A stretch of DNA of 64,000 nt from Betaproteobacteria bacterium. Lineage in GTDB: Bacteria > Pseudomonadota > Gammaproteobacteria > Burkholderiales > Casimicrobiaceae. Below the pieces are notes generated by a model. It was not told the origin of the DNA, did not search any database, and was given only the letters and a program-made list of their open reading frames with translations. The position numbers and the translations under genes were made by a program. The DNA is taken from positions 56,504 through 120,503 of the forward strand of contig JAPUER010000004.1 of NCBI GenBank assembly GCA_027492485.1, written 5' to 3'. How positions within the stretch are numbered: position 1 is the stretch's first letter; each line of letters begins with the position of its first letter. Positions 43,609 through 52,106 of this stretch are shown piece after piece.

Positions 43609-43715
43609 ACCTCCCCCTTCAAGGCGGAGGCCAGGACCGGGATGGGTTTCAGTTGCAAGGCGAAACGACCGCAACCCCATCCCCACCCCAACCCTCCCCT
43701 TGAAGGGGAGGGGGG
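43609..43715. repeat. Inverted pair of CCTCCCC-type extragenic palindromes
   Basis: The left copy (43609-43646) contains CCTCCCCCTTCAAGGCGGAGG-type sequence followed by GGGATGGG. The right copy (about 43675-43715) is the inverted form around CCCTCCCCTTGAAGGGGAGG. About 28 bp separate them. This is a dispersed repeat type common in betaproteobacterial genomes. It lies between the secreted-protein gene and the sigma-factor start. Confidence 0.75.
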
Positions 43716-43736
43716 TTAGACCACCATCCGCTGCGA

Positions 43737-44624
43737 CTAGCGCCAGAAACGCGGCGGGTCCGGCACGTAGCCCAGGTTGTCCGGGAACGGGTTGGGCGTG
43801 CGCTGCCACGGGCGCGGCGACTGGATCACGCCCATCGACACCAGATTTTCGTAGCTGTCGTAACGGATGCGGATGGTTTCGTTCGGCGACGATTGCGCCC
43901 GCTCGAACGACGTGTGCGACACCTGCGACCACTCGCGCTCGCCGTGACCGGTGCCCAGCTTTTCACGCACCGCGTCGGCACGGCCGTCGTAGCGCGGTTC
44001 GGCGCGTTTGGCCATTTCGGCGGGCGCGGCGCTGGCGGCCGGCGCTGCCGGCACCGGCTGTGCGGTATTGGCGGCGGAATCGGTGGCGCGCCCGGCGCTG
44101 CCCATCTCGGCTTCCGACTTGCGGCCTCCGACCGACCACGGCGGTGCCGGCGTCACCGAAATCGGCGGCTGGTACGCGCGCTCCTTGAACAGCGCGACGC
44201 CGATCACGCCGACGTTGGCCGGGCGACCGGTGCGCTCGGCGTAGGACGCGGGCGAGGCGACGAATTCGAACGCGGCGACTTCGTTGTTGCTCTTGCGCCA
44301 GCCAGTCACTTCATAGCGTTGATAACCGTTGAACACGTAGCCGGACTGGTCGATGCTGGCGGTCTGCCCGTTGAGCACATTGACGCCGTCGACCGACATC
44401 ACGGCGAGCACGCGGCCGCCGGACGCATTGGCGACCGACACCGAGTACTTGGCGCCCGGTGTGCCGGCGACCCAGTATTCGCCGCGGTAGTAGTGCACCG
44501 GCAAAGTCTGTCCGCTGCTGCGGTCGACGACGGTGACGTCGGCCAGGCGGCCGATGGCCCCGGCGTTCATCGATGCGGCTGCCGTGGCGGCGACGACAGC
44601 GGTGAACAGTGCTTTTTGCAACAT
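43737..44624 (-). CDS. Secreted hypothetical protein linked to the ECF sigma locus
   Basis: A 295-residue exported protein with a signal peptide (MLQKALFTAVVAATAAASMN, cleavage near AGAIG) and GGAG upstream of ATG 44624. Residues 30-150 form a beta-rich domain with PVHYYRGEYWVAGTPGAKYS and YEVTGWRKSNNEVAAFEFVA. An Ala-rich linker follows, then a polar C-terminus with RIRYDSYENLVSMGVI and a final proline-rich segment. No enzyme motif is recognised. It is probably a cell-envelope partner or target of the ECF system, inferred from position. Confidence 0.65.
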   Translation of the reverse strand: MLQKALFTAVVAATAAASMNAGAIGRLADVTVVDRSSGQTLPVHYYRGEYWVAGTPGAKYSVSVANASGGRVLAVMSVDGVNVLNGQTASIDQSGYVFNGYQRYEVTGWRKSNNEVAAFEFVASPASYAERTGRPANVGVIGVALFKERAYQPPISVTPAPPWSVGGRKSEAEMGSAGRATDSAANTAQPVPAAPAASAAPAEMAKRAEPRYDGRADAVREKLGTGHGEREWSQVSHTSFERAQSSPNETIRIRYDSYENLVSMGVIQSPRPWQRTPNPFPDNLGYVPDPPRFWR

Positions 44625-44726
44625 GGCGGGCTCCTTCAGCTTGCCTGTCCGTGCCCCGACGTGGGGTGGTGCAGACTGAAACGAGCCGGCGCGGAAAACG
44701 GGGTTAAACCCGCGTGCGGAGGGCAT

Positions 44727-44842
44727 AGCTTTTTTGCAAAAGCGTTAACAGATAAGGCCTGCAGCGCCGATTTACGCGAAAGTCGACAATAAAAAAAAAC
44801 AGCCTGAATGCCCCATTCGTACGCGCAGAAACCGAAAAAGCT
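44727..44842 (-). repeat. Palindromic element F (120-bp GTCGAC family, divergent)
   Basis: Arms AGCTTTTT (44727-44734) and AAAAAGCT (44835-44842), perfect over 8 bp. GTCGAC (44782-44787) is at the exact centre. Read on the minus strand it shares ATTGTCGACTTT and TTAACGCTTTTGCAA with copy E. It lies about 100 bp upstream of the secreted-protein gene. Confidence 0.75.
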
Positions 44843-44857
44843 GTAAGGCCGCTGTGC

Positions 44858-45460
44858 TTAGCGATGGGCGGCGACGGGCGAGGCTTCGCTGGGCTGGCCC
44901 AGGGTGATGATGGTGGTGGGCACACCGGTGGGCAGGCCGGCAGTGTCGTTGAGCATCTCGCGCAGCGTGGCGCCGTCGATCAACTGCAGGTTACGGCCAC
45001 TGGCGAAGGCCAGCGTCTCGCGGGTGAACTGCCCGGTCGTCACCACAAAGCCGCCCGCGGCATGGCGGGCGCGCACCTGGTTGTGCAGCTCGCGCGCCGT
45101 GTTCACCTCGACCGACGGCGAACGCCATTCCAGGCAATGCACCAGGAAATACTCGCCCGATTTGCGCAGCACCATGTTGCTGGCGCCGTCCGGCGCGCGC
45201 TTGCCCTCGCTGCCGACCAGATAGCCGCGATGGCGAAAGGCCTGGCTGACCAGCAGTTCGAATTGCGGCCAGGTCAGGCGATTGAGCGGCACCAGCATCG
45301 GATTGGGCGACATTTGCGCGGCGCGCTGCAACTGGCGCCGCCGCTGTAGCGTGTTGATCAGCAGCAAAATGGCGATCAACAGCAGCAGACCGACGATAGC
45401 CAGCATCCAGAGATCGACGCTGGCGAACATTCCGGCGGCAGTTGGCTGGGGCTGGTTCAT
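44858..45460 (-). CDS. Mrr-like restriction-endonuclease fold protein, membrane-anchored, probably inactive
   Basis: A 200-residue protein with an N-terminal membrane helix (about 18-37) and a basic stretch (RRRQLQR), followed by an Mrr_cat-type domain (about 58-170). The fold is shown by FELLVSQAFRHRGYLV and GGFVVTTGQFTRETLAFA and LQLIDGATL. The active site is altered: the usual DGGVDLVL reads DGASNMVL (Asn95 for Asp) and the usual QCK reads HCL (His108, Leu110). Nuclease activity is therefore unlikely. It may bind DNA or act as a scaffold at the membrane. Active members of this group cleave modified DNA. Confidence 0.8.
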   Translation of the reverse strand: MNQPQPTAAGMFASVDLWMLAIVGLLLLIAILLLINTLQRRRQLQRAAQMSPNPMLVPLNRLTWPQFELLVSQAFRHRGYLVGSEGKRAPDGASNMVLRKSGEYFLVHCLEWRSPSVEVNTARELHNQVRARHAAGGFVVTTGQFTRETLAFASGRNLQLIDGATLREMLNDTAGLPTGVPTTIITLGQPSEASPVAAHR

Positions 45461-45492
45461 CGGGGGAGGGGAATCGGTGAGCGACGGCTAAA

Positions 45493-45525
45493 GTGCCATT
45501 TTGCGCCATTTGCGTCATTTGCGCC
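45493..45525 (+). repeat. Tandem 9-bp repeats (CATTTGCGC)
   Basis: Three near-identical units reading CATTTTGCGC, CATTTGCGT and CATTTGCGC in tandem just upstream (on the minus-strand side) of the Mrr-like gene and 200 bp before the Bug-protein gene. Could be an operator array; no binder is known. Confidence 0.55.
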
Positions 45526-45672
45526 GCTGGTAATGCCGATGGCATCGAAATCGCCGTTGCCGCAGTCCGCCGCCGGGACCATCGGCGCAACACCGTGGCA
45601 TGCGCGCGCGAGCGTCGGCCAGCGGTCGCCTTGGAACAAGCGGTACGTCGCATCGCCTTTGCCGCGAGCGGC

Positions 45673-45712
45673 CGCTACTATCCGCCGCAAGTGGTCGCTA
45701 CTATCCGCCGCA
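45673..45712 (+). repeat. 17-bp direct repeat upstream of the Bug binding-protein gene
   Basis: CGCTACTATCCGCCGCA occurs perfectly at 45673-45689 and 45696-45712 (23-bp period, about two helical turns). It ends 1-2 bp before AGGAGG and 12 bp before the ATG. A regulator site is plausible because of position and phasing. Confidence 0.6.
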
Positions 45713-45724
45713 CAGGAGGTCATC

Positions 45725-46735
45725 ATGCAGTCAGTCTTTACTTCGCGTCGCCGCTCGGTCGCCGCGGTCGCGCTTTGCGCGGCACTCTTCGCCAATGCGC
45801 TATCGCTGTCGCCGGCCGCCGCCCAGACGCCGGCACCCGCCTTCCCGGACAAGCCGCTGCGCATCGTCGTCACCTTCACCACCGGCGGCGCACCGGACAT
45901 CCTGGCACGCATCCTCTCCGAAAAGATGTCGGGCAGTTGGGGCCAGCCGGTGGTGGTCGACAACAAGCCGGGCGCCGGCGGCAATCCGGGCGCGGACTTC
46001 GTGGCCAAGGCGCCCGCCGACGGCTACACGGTGGTGGTCGGCACCGTGGGCACCCATTCGATCAATCCGGCGCTGTATTCGAAGATGCCGTATGACGCCG
46101 TGAAGGATTTCGCCCCGATCACGCTGTTGGCGACCACGCCGAACATGCTGGTCATCAACAACGACGTGCCGGCGAAGAACCTGAAGGATTTCATCGCACT
46201 CGGCAAGAAAGAGGGCAAGATGACCTTCGCCTCGTCGGGCGCCGGCACTTCGATCCACGTTTCCGGTGAGCTGTTCAAGACGATGACCGGCATCGACATG
46301 GTGCATGTGCCGTACAAGGGCCGCGCGACGGCGATCCCGGACGTGCTGGGCGGCCGCGTCACGATGATGTTCGACAACATGCCGTCGAGCCTGCAACTGG
46401 TGCGCGATGGCAAGCTGCGCGCGCTCGGCGTCACCAGCGCACAGCGCTCTCCCGCCGCGCCCGACATCCCGACCATCGCCGAGTCTGGCCTGCCGGGCTT
46501 CGATGCCGTGAGCTGGTTTGCGCTGTTCGCGCCGGCCAACACGCCGAAGCCGATCGTCGACAAGTGGGCCGCCGAGGTGCGCCGCGTGCTGAAGCTGCCC
46601 GACGTCGCCAGACGGCTGGCCGACAACGGCCTGGAGCCGGTCGGCTCGACGCCGGAGGAACTGGCGGCGTATCAAAAGGCCGAAATCACCAAGTGGGCGA
46701 AGGTGGTGAAAGACTCCGGCGCCAGGGCAGACTGA
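45725..46735 (+). CDS. Bug/TctC-family tripartite tricarboxylate transporter binding protein
   Basis: A 336-residue periplasmic binding protein. ATG 45725 has AGGAGG upstream and starts a signal peptide cleaved near AAAQTPAPA. The family pattern is clear: FPDKPLRIVVTFTTGGAPDILARI, VDNKPGAGGNPGADFVAKA, PDGYTVVVGTVGTH, YKGRATAIPDVLGGRVTMMFD and FALFAPANTPKPIVDKW. Bug proteins bind small carboxylates or related ligands. No TctA/TctB membrane genes are nearby, so it may serve a distant transporter, as is common in Burkholderiales. Confidence 0.93.
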   Translation: MQSVFTSRRRSVAAVALCAALFANALSLSPAAAQTPAPAFPDKPLRIVVTFTTGGAPDILARILSEKMSGSWGQPVVVDNKPGAGGNPGADFVAKAPADGYTVVVGTVGTHSINPALYSKMPYDAVKDFAPITLLATTPNMLVINNDVPAKNLKDFIALGKKEGKMTFASSGAGTSIHVSGELFKTMTGIDMVHVPYKGRATAIPDVLGGRVTMMFDNMPSSLQLVRDGKLRALGVTSAQRSPAAPDIPTIAESGLPGFDAVSWFALFAPANTPKPIVDKWAAEVRRVLKLPDVARRLADNGLEPVGSTPEELAAYQKAEITKWAKVVKDSGARAD

Positions 46736-46877
46736 GCGGAAGCTCCACACGCGCCGCGCGAAGGTTGCGCCGCGTCAATACCCAGGGCGGACACCGGCGT
46801 CACCATGACAACGAACATCGCGGTGCACTGGTGGCGGTCGAGGTCGCCGGCGCGACATCGCGACTCTGGAGGTGAGC

Positions 46878-48008
46878 ATGTCCTGTCGTCGAATCCTGCT
46901 GTCGCTGCTGTTTGCCTGGTCGGCAGCGTTGCCCCTGTCCGCCCAGTCCCAGTGCGTCGCGCCGCCGGCGGGACTGGCGCACTGGTGGCGCGCCGAAGGT
47001 AACGGTGCCGACATCATCGGATCGCGCAACGGTGCCCGCATGCTGGGCGCGGGGTTCGCGACCGGGCAGAGCGGGCAGGCGTTCGCGTTGGACGGTGTCG
47101 ATGACTATGTGCGCGTCGGCATGCTCGGCAACATTGGCCTTACCGAGACCGATCCATACACCGTGTCACTCTGGCTCAATCCGCTGGAACTGACGCGCAC
47201 CGAATCGCCGCAGGTGATCGCCAGCAACTACATGGGCGAGCGCGGGGGCACGGGCGACTACTACACCTACCTGATCTACTATGACAGCACGCTTTACTAC
47301 GGCGTCGGCCAGCGGCAGCTATCCGGTGTCAACGCCATCGGCACGCTCACAACCGGCTGGCAACACATCGTTGGCACTTACGACGGCACCACAGTGACGC
47401 TCTACATCAATGGCGTTGTCGTCGATGCCGCAACGCGACCGTTTTCGGAGTCGATTGCCAATACGCGCGGCTGGAACTTCGGCGACTTTTCGCCGGAAAC
47501 CAACGCATCGCACGCGACGCTGGGCGGTTCTCCCCGCAACGGCGCGCTGAACGGAAAGATCGACGAATTGCAGATGTTCGATCGCGCGCTGACCGTGTCC
47601 GAGGTCGCTGCGCTGTTCGCCGCGCAAAGCGTCGGGCTTTGCGTGCCGGCGCTGCCGACGCTCGACATCGACGCCAACGCCGCCGGCAGCAAATACGGCG
47701 CGATGACTGACGGCCTGCTGGCGCTGCGCTACATGCTCGGCCTGGTGGGCGCACCGCTCACCACGGGCGCGCTGGGCGACGGCGCCACGCGCGACGACGC
47801 GGCGGTTCTGCTTTACCTCGACGACATGCTGTGGGCGCTGGATGTCGACGACAACGGCGTCGAAGACGCGGCGACCGATGGCCTCATCATCCTGCGCTAC
47901 CTTCTGGGCTTCAGCGGTGACGCGTTGATCGCCGATGCGCTTGGGCCGAATGCCGGGCGCACACTGGCGGTCGATATCGAATCATGGCTGGCAGCGCTGA
48001 CGCCCTGA
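46878..48008 (+). CDS. Secreted LamG-domain protein with dockerin-like C-terminal repeats
   Basis: A 376-residue exported protein. ATG 46878 has GGAGG 5 bp upstream; a signal peptide ends near LSAQS. The LamG/concanavalin-like domain (about 35-245) contains GLAHWWRAEGNGADIIGSRN, ALDGVDDYVRVG, TVSLWLNP and GKIDELQMFDRALTVSEVAALFAA. The C-terminus has two related units of about 60 residues: DIDANAAG followed by TDGLLALRYMLGL, and DVDDNGVED followed by TDGLIILRYLLGF. They resemble dockerin/EF-hand calcium loops. Surface carbohydrate binding is plausible but not shown. Confidence 0.78.
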   Translation: MSCRRILLSLLFAWSAALPLSAQSQCVAPPAGLAHWWRAEGNGADIIGSRNGARMLGAGFATGQSGQAFALDGVDDYVRVGMLGNIGLTETDPYTVSLWLNPLELTRTESPQVIASNYMGERGGTGDYYTYLIYYDSTLYYGVGQRQLSGVNAIGTLTTGWQHIVGTYDGTTVTLYINGVVVDAATRPFSESIANTRGWNFGDFSPETNASHATLGGSPRNGALNGKIDELQMFDRALTVSEVAALFAAQSVGLCVPALPTLDIDANAAGSKYGAMTDGLLALRYMLGLVGAPLTTGALGDGATRDDAAVLLYLDDMLWALDVDDNGVEDAATDGLIILRYLLGFSGDALIADALGPNAGRTLAVDIESWLAALTP

Positions 48009-48052
48009 GGTGCTGATATGCGCGGCACGCCGCGTGGATCACCGGCGCCTTG

Positions 48053-48265
48053 CTACTTGCTCAATATCCAGGTAATGACCTGCTTGGCAATGAAGCCGGT
48101 CATGCCGAAACCGAGCGCCAGGAACAGCACGAAGGTGCCGAGTTTGCCGGCCTTGCTCTCCCAGGCGAGCTGGGCGATGATGAACACCATGTATAGCATG
48201 AAGGCGCCGACGCCGAAGGTAAGGCCGAACCACGAAATCTGCGCCTCGGTGAAGCCGAAAATCAT
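48053..48265 (-). CDS. DUF2788 small membrane protein
   Basis: 70 residues with two membrane helices: FGLTFGVGAFMLYMVFIIAQ and FVLFLALGFGMTGFIAKQVI, joined by AWESKAGKLG, a pattern I recognise as DUF2788. Start ATG 48265 overlaps the stop of the DUF2189 gene (ATGA), so the two are coupled. Function unknown. Confidence 0.8.
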   Translation of the reverse strand: MIFGFTEAQISWFGLTFGVGAFMLYMVFIIAQLAWESKAGKLGTFVLFLALGFGMTGFIAKQVITWILSK

Positions 48266-49158
48266 GCTTGCACCTTGACGCTGTCCGCTGCCGCCGGCGC
48301 GCTGCGCTCGGCGATGGCCGAGGCGTCGACCAGATCGCGATAGGCATGCCAGCTTGCGTGTCCGAGCAGCGGCACAATGACGATCATGCCGAGCAGGGCG
48401 GTGACGAAACCGCAGACGGTGAAGATCATCAGCATCGATGCCCACACCGCCATCGTGACCGGATTGGTGAGCACCACGCGCCAACTGACCAGCACGGCAT
48501 CGAACGCATTCACCTGGCGATCGAGCAGCAGAGGCATCGAGATCACACTGGAGGCAAACACCGGCGCGGCGAGCACACCGCCCATCGTGAGCCAAGCCTC
48601 GAACACGAAGTGCTCGGGCGCCAGAATGACGTAGCGGACGAAGTCCTCCGGGCTGGCGATGGGGACCGGCGAGAACAGCGTGATGAAGGCCGCCGAGGTG
48701 AGCACCCAGCCGGTGCCGGCGAGCGCCAACAGCAGGCCAAAGCGAACCAGAGACCAGTAACTCGACGGGTCCGTGCGGTAATTGGCACCCCAGTGCGTCC
48801 AGGTACGCAGCAACAACGCCATGTCGGCCGGCTCGCCGCGTTCCAGCGCACGGCTCAACGCGTAGAGCCCGGTGGCGAGCACCGGCGCCACCACCAGAAA
48901 GCCCGAGAACGCGCCGGCCAGCAGCCAGAAACGGTCGCGCGCCAGCGTGAACAGCAGTGCGCCGAAGATGGCGACCGCCAGACCATGTGCCACGCTGACC
49001 CAGCGACAGGCGATGAGATCGCGGCCGGCGCGCGCCATCCAGTGGAATGGCCGGGTGGGGCTGACCGAATGGACGATGATCGCGGCCATTCGCGCCTGCC
49101 GACTGGCAGGCGTCGTCGCAAGCGGCCGGGCGGTGGGGGGTGGGGCGGGTTGGTTCAC
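48262..49158 (-). CDS. DUF2189 membrane protein 2
   Basis: A 298-residue paralogue of the protein at 30819, with the same six-helix layout and shared motifs: GLYALSRALERGEPADM and PLLGHASWHAYRDLV. The N-terminus before the first helix is Pro-rich. It is cotranscribed with the DUF2788 gene. The role is unknown; a membrane-associated respiratory link has been supposed for neighbours of such genes but nothing here tests it. Confidence 0.8.
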   Translation of the reverse strand: MNQPAPPPTARPLATTPASRQARMAAIIVHSVSPTRPFHWMARAGRDLIACRWVSVAHGLAVAIFGALLFTLARDRFWLLAGAFSGFLVVAPVLATGLYALSRALERGEPADMALLLRTWTHWGANYRTDPSSYWSLVRFGLLLALAGTGWVLTSAAFITLFSPVPIASPEDFVRYVILAPEHFVFEAWLTMGGVLAAPVFASSVISMPLLLDRQVNAFDAVLVSWRVVLTNPVTMAVWASMLMIFTVCGFVTALLGMIVIVPLLGHASWHAYRDLVDASAIAERSAPAAADSVKVQA

Positions 49159-49200
49159 GGCGAGAAGTCTACGACGACCTGCACGGCGTACCGCTTGCGG

Positions 49201-51003
49201 TCAGAACGCCGCTTCGGCCAGTGCCAGCGTGCCGTCGGCGCCATTGACGATGACGTCGGCAGCGGCGACCGCTTCGGGAATCATGGTGTCGGCGAAGTAG
49301 CGCAGGGTCGCGATCTTCGCTTCCAGGAAATCGCGGTCATCGCTGCCGGCGTTGATGCGCTGCTCAGCGGCAAGCGCCACGCGCGCAAGTTGCCAGCCAC
49401 CGCAGACGATACCGAACAATTTCACCATCGGCACCGAGCCGGCGAAGCAGGCGCGGATGTTCTGGTTGAAGTTGCCGAGATTGAACTCCACGGCGCGCTC
49501 GACCGCGTCGATGCCTTCGACCAGCCGCTTGTGCGACGCCTTCAGGTGCGGGTGGGCAGACTGCGCCAGTTCGCCGGCGAACGCGCGCATGGTGGCGATC
49601 AGCGCCTTCGCCGTGACGCCACCTTCGCGCGCCATCTTGCGGCCGACCAGATCGTTCGCCTGAATCGCCGTGGTGCCCTCGTAGATCGTGGTGATGCGGG
49701 CGTCGCGATAGTGCTGCGCAGCGCCGGTTTCCTCGATGAAACCCATGCCGCCATGCACCTGGATGCCCTGATAGGTGACATCCTGCGCCATCTCGGTCGC
49801 CCAGCCTTTGTGCACCGGGATCATGAGATCGACGAAGGCCTGATTGGCCTTGCGCACTTCGGCGTCCGGGTGCGCCTCGGCCAGGTCGAAGGCGTAGCCG
49901 GTGGCGATGGCGAGCGCGCGAGCGGCCTCGGTCTGCGCCCGCATGCGCAACAGCATGCGGCGCACGTCGGGGTGACGGATGATCGGCACCGAGGGGTTTT
50001 TCGGTGCGCCGACATCGCGCGACTGCACGCGCTCGCGGGCGAAGGCAACCGCCCGCTGATAGGCGCGCTCGGCGATGCCAACCCCTTGCAGACCCACGCC
50101 GAAGCGGGCCAGATTCATCATCACGAACATGTATTCGAGACCGCGATTGACCTCGCCGACCACGTAGCCGATGGCGCCGCCGGCGTCGCCGAACTGCATC
50201 ACGCAGGTGGGCGAGCCATGAATGCCGAGTTTGTGTTCGATCGACACGCACTGGGCATCGTTGCGCGCGCCGAGCGAACCGTCCTTGTTGACCAGGAACT
50301 TCGGCACCGCGAACAGCGAAATGCCTTTCACGCCTTCCGGAGCGTCGGGCAGCCGCGCGAGCACCAGGTGCACGATGTTTTCGGTGAAATCGTGCTCGCC
50401 GAAGGTGATGAAAATCTTGGTGCCAAAAATCCTGTAGGTGCCATCCGCCTGCGGCTCGGCACGGGTCTTTACCAGTGCCAGATCGGAGCCGGCCTGCGGC
50501 TCCGTCAGGTTCATCGTGCCGGTCCATTCGCCGCTCACCATCTTCGGCACGAAGGTCTGTTTGAGCTCGTCGGAGCCCGCGAGCAGCAGCGCTTCGATGG
50601 CACCCTGGGTCAGCATCGGCAGCAGGCCGAAGCTCATGTTCGACGAGTGCACCATCTCGTCGGTCAACGTGATCAGCGAGCGCGGCATGCCGAGGCCGCC
50701 GAACGCTTCCGGCATCGGCAGCGCGGCACCACCCATCGCGCAGTAGGCGTCATAGGCGGCCTTGAAGCCCGCGGGCGTCGTCACCGTGTTGCCGGACGGA
50801 TCGTGCCTGGCGCCTTCCTGATCGCCGGAATAATTCAGCGGGTCCAGCACTTCGTTGGCAAACTTTGCCGATTCCTCGATGATGGCGAACACCGTGTCCG
50901 GCGTGGCCTCGGCGAAATGCGGCAGGGTCGACAGGTCAGCCAGCGGCGCGATGGTTTCCAGCAGCAGTCGGTATTCTTTGACAGGGGCGTGATAGGTGCT
51001 CAT
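49201..51003 (-). CDS. Acyl-CoA dehydrogenase, large (DmdC/AidB-like, ~600 residues)
   Basis: A 600-residue flavoprotein oxidising an acyl-CoA thioester and passing electrons to ETF. It has the extended architecture: N-terminal extension (MSTYHAPVKEYRLLLETIAP), dehydrogenase core with MNLTEPQAGSDLALVKTRAE and IFVTFG-like FGTKIFITFGEHDF, VQVHGGMGFIEETGAAQHYRD, and a C-terminal domain. This size matches 3-methylmercaptopropionyl-CoA-dehydrogenase-type enzymes, but the substrate cannot be assigned. It follows etfA with a terminator between, so it may have its own or read-through expression. Confidence 0.9.
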   Translation of the reverse strand: MSTYHAPVKEYRLLLETIAPLADLSTLPHFAEATPDTVFAIIEESAKFANEVLDPLNYSGDQEGARHDPSGNTVTTPAGFKAAYDAYCAMGGAALPMPEAFGGLGMPRSLITLTDEMVHSSNMSFGLLPMLTQGAIEALLLAGSDELKQTFVPKMVSGEWTGTMNLTEPQAGSDLALVKTRAEPQADGTYRIFGTKIFITFGEHDFTENIVHLVLARLPDAPEGVKGISLFAVPKFLVNKDGSLGARNDAQCVSIEHKLGIHGSPTCVMQFGDAGGAIGYVVGEVNRGLEYMFVMMNLARFGVGLQGVGIAERAYQRAVAFARERVQSRDVGAPKNPSVPIIRHPDVRRMLLRMRAQTEAARALAIATGYAFDLAEAHPDAEVRKANQAFVDLMIPVHKGWATEMAQDVTYQGIQVHGGMGFIEETGAAQHYRDARITTIYEGTTAIQANDLVGRKMAREGGVTAKALIATMRAFAGELAQSAHPHLKASHKRLVEGIDAVERAVEFNLGNFNQNIRACFAGSVPMVKLFGIVCGGWQLARVALAAEQRINAGSDDRDFLEAKIATLRYFADTMIPEAVAAADVIVNGADGTLALAEAAF

Positions 51004-51053
51004 GGCGCGATCTCATCTCTACGGAGCGGGGACAACGGGGGGCGGGGCGGAAC

Positions 51054-51076
51054 AAAAAAGCGGGCCAAGCCCGCTT
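51054..51076 (-). terminator. Rho-independent terminator after etfA
   Basis: Read on the minus strand: an 8-bp stem (AAGCGGGC/GCCCGCTT at 51058-51065 and 51069-51076), 3-base loop, then a T-run (A-run 51054-51059 on the plus strand). It lies 10 bp after the etfA stop and separates it from the acyl-CoA dehydrogenase gene. Confidence 0.88.
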
Positions 51077-51085
51077 GCGAAGTGG

Positions 51086-52018
51086 TCAGAGCTGACTGGT
51101 CAACTGTGGCACCGCCTCGAAGAGGTCGGCCACCAGACCGTAGTCGGCGACGCTGAAGATCGGTGCGTCCGGGTCTTTATTGATGGCGACGATGACCTTG
51201 CTGTCTTTCATGCCGGCGAGATGCTGGATCGCCCCGCTGATGCCCACGGCGACGTAAAGCTCGGGGGCGACGATCTTGCCGGTCTGGCCGACCTGATAGT
51301 CGTTCGGTACGAAGCCCGCATCCACCGCGGCGCGCGAGGCGCCCATTGCCGCATTCAGCTTGTCGGCGAGCGGCGTCAGCACCTCGCGGTACTTCTCGCC
51401 CGAGCCGAGACCGCGACCACCGGAAACGATGATCTTGGCGGCCGTCAGTTCCGGGCGTTCGCTCTTGGTGATTTCGGCGGAGACGAAGCTCGCAACACCG
51501 CTATCGGCGACTGCCGCGACGCTTTCTACCGCGCCGCTGCCACCGCTGCTCGCCGCAGCGGCAAACGCAGTGCCGCGCACCGTGATGACCTTCACGCTGT
51601 CGGAGGATTTCACGGTGGCATAGGCGTTGCCCGCATAAATCGGACGCACGAAAGTATCGGCGTCGACAACCTTGATGATGTCGCTGATCTGCGCCTTGTC
51701 GAGCAGGGCGGCGACGCGCGGCGCCACGCTCTTGCCATAGGCTGTCGCCGGCGCGAAGATGTGGCTGTAGCCGCCAGCGACGGCGACCACCTGCGCTGCC
51801 GCGTTTTCCGCGAGCAGGTTGGCGTGCGCGGCGCCATCGGCAAGCAATACTTTGCTGACGCCGGCGACCTGAGCCGCAGCGGCGGCGGCAGCGCTGGCGT
51901 TGTTGCCGGCGACCAGCACGTGAACGTCGCCGCCGACCGCAGCCGCGGCCGAGATCACGTTGAGCGTGGCGGCTTTCAGCGAACCGTGATCGTGTTCTGC
52001 AATTACGAGATTGGCCAT
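51086..52018 (-). CDS. etfA: Electron transfer flavoprotein alpha subunit
   Basis: A 310-residue FAD-binding subunit of the ETF that accepts electrons from acyl-CoA dehydrogenases. Start ATG 52018 ([19 protein letters not shown]) is the family start; the frame to 52060 is an extension. The C-terminal FAD domain shows [32 protein letters not shown] and [20 protein letters not shown], then [19 protein letters not shown]. Follows etfB by 88 bp. Confidence 0.95.
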   Translation of the reverse strand: MANLVIAEHDHGSLKAATLNVISAAAAVGGDVHVLVAGNNASAAAAAAAQVAGVSKVLLADGAAHANLLAENAAAQVVAVAGGYSHIFAPATAYGKSVAPRVAALLDKAQISDIIKVVDADTFVRPIYAGNAYATVKSSDSVKVITVRGTAFAAAASSGGSGAVESVAAVADSGVASFVSAEITKSERPELTAAKIIVSGGRGLGSGEKYREVLTPLADKLNAAMGASRAAVDAGFVPNDYQVGQTGKIVAPELYVAVGISGAIQHLAGMKDSKVIVAINKDPDAPIFSVADYGLVADLFEAVPQLTSQL

Positions 52019-52106
52019 ACGAATTCTTCTTGAGTTAGTGTCGCTACGCGACAGGTTCACGAATGGATCCCGACTTTCGCCGGGACGATTTGCTTCACTG
52101 CGTGAA

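Noticed and set aside
34498-44842. Palindromic elements as integron attC sites
   Set aside because: They share GTTAAC-like words and inverted arms, but there is no integrase, the genes are not promoterless cassettes, and attC R/R' core spacing is not met.
48268-51156. A 962-residue plus-strand open frame antisense to DUF2189 and the acyl-CoA dehydrogenase
   Set aside because: Same artefact: it spans two real genes and their gap, has no recognisable motif and no ribosome-binding site.
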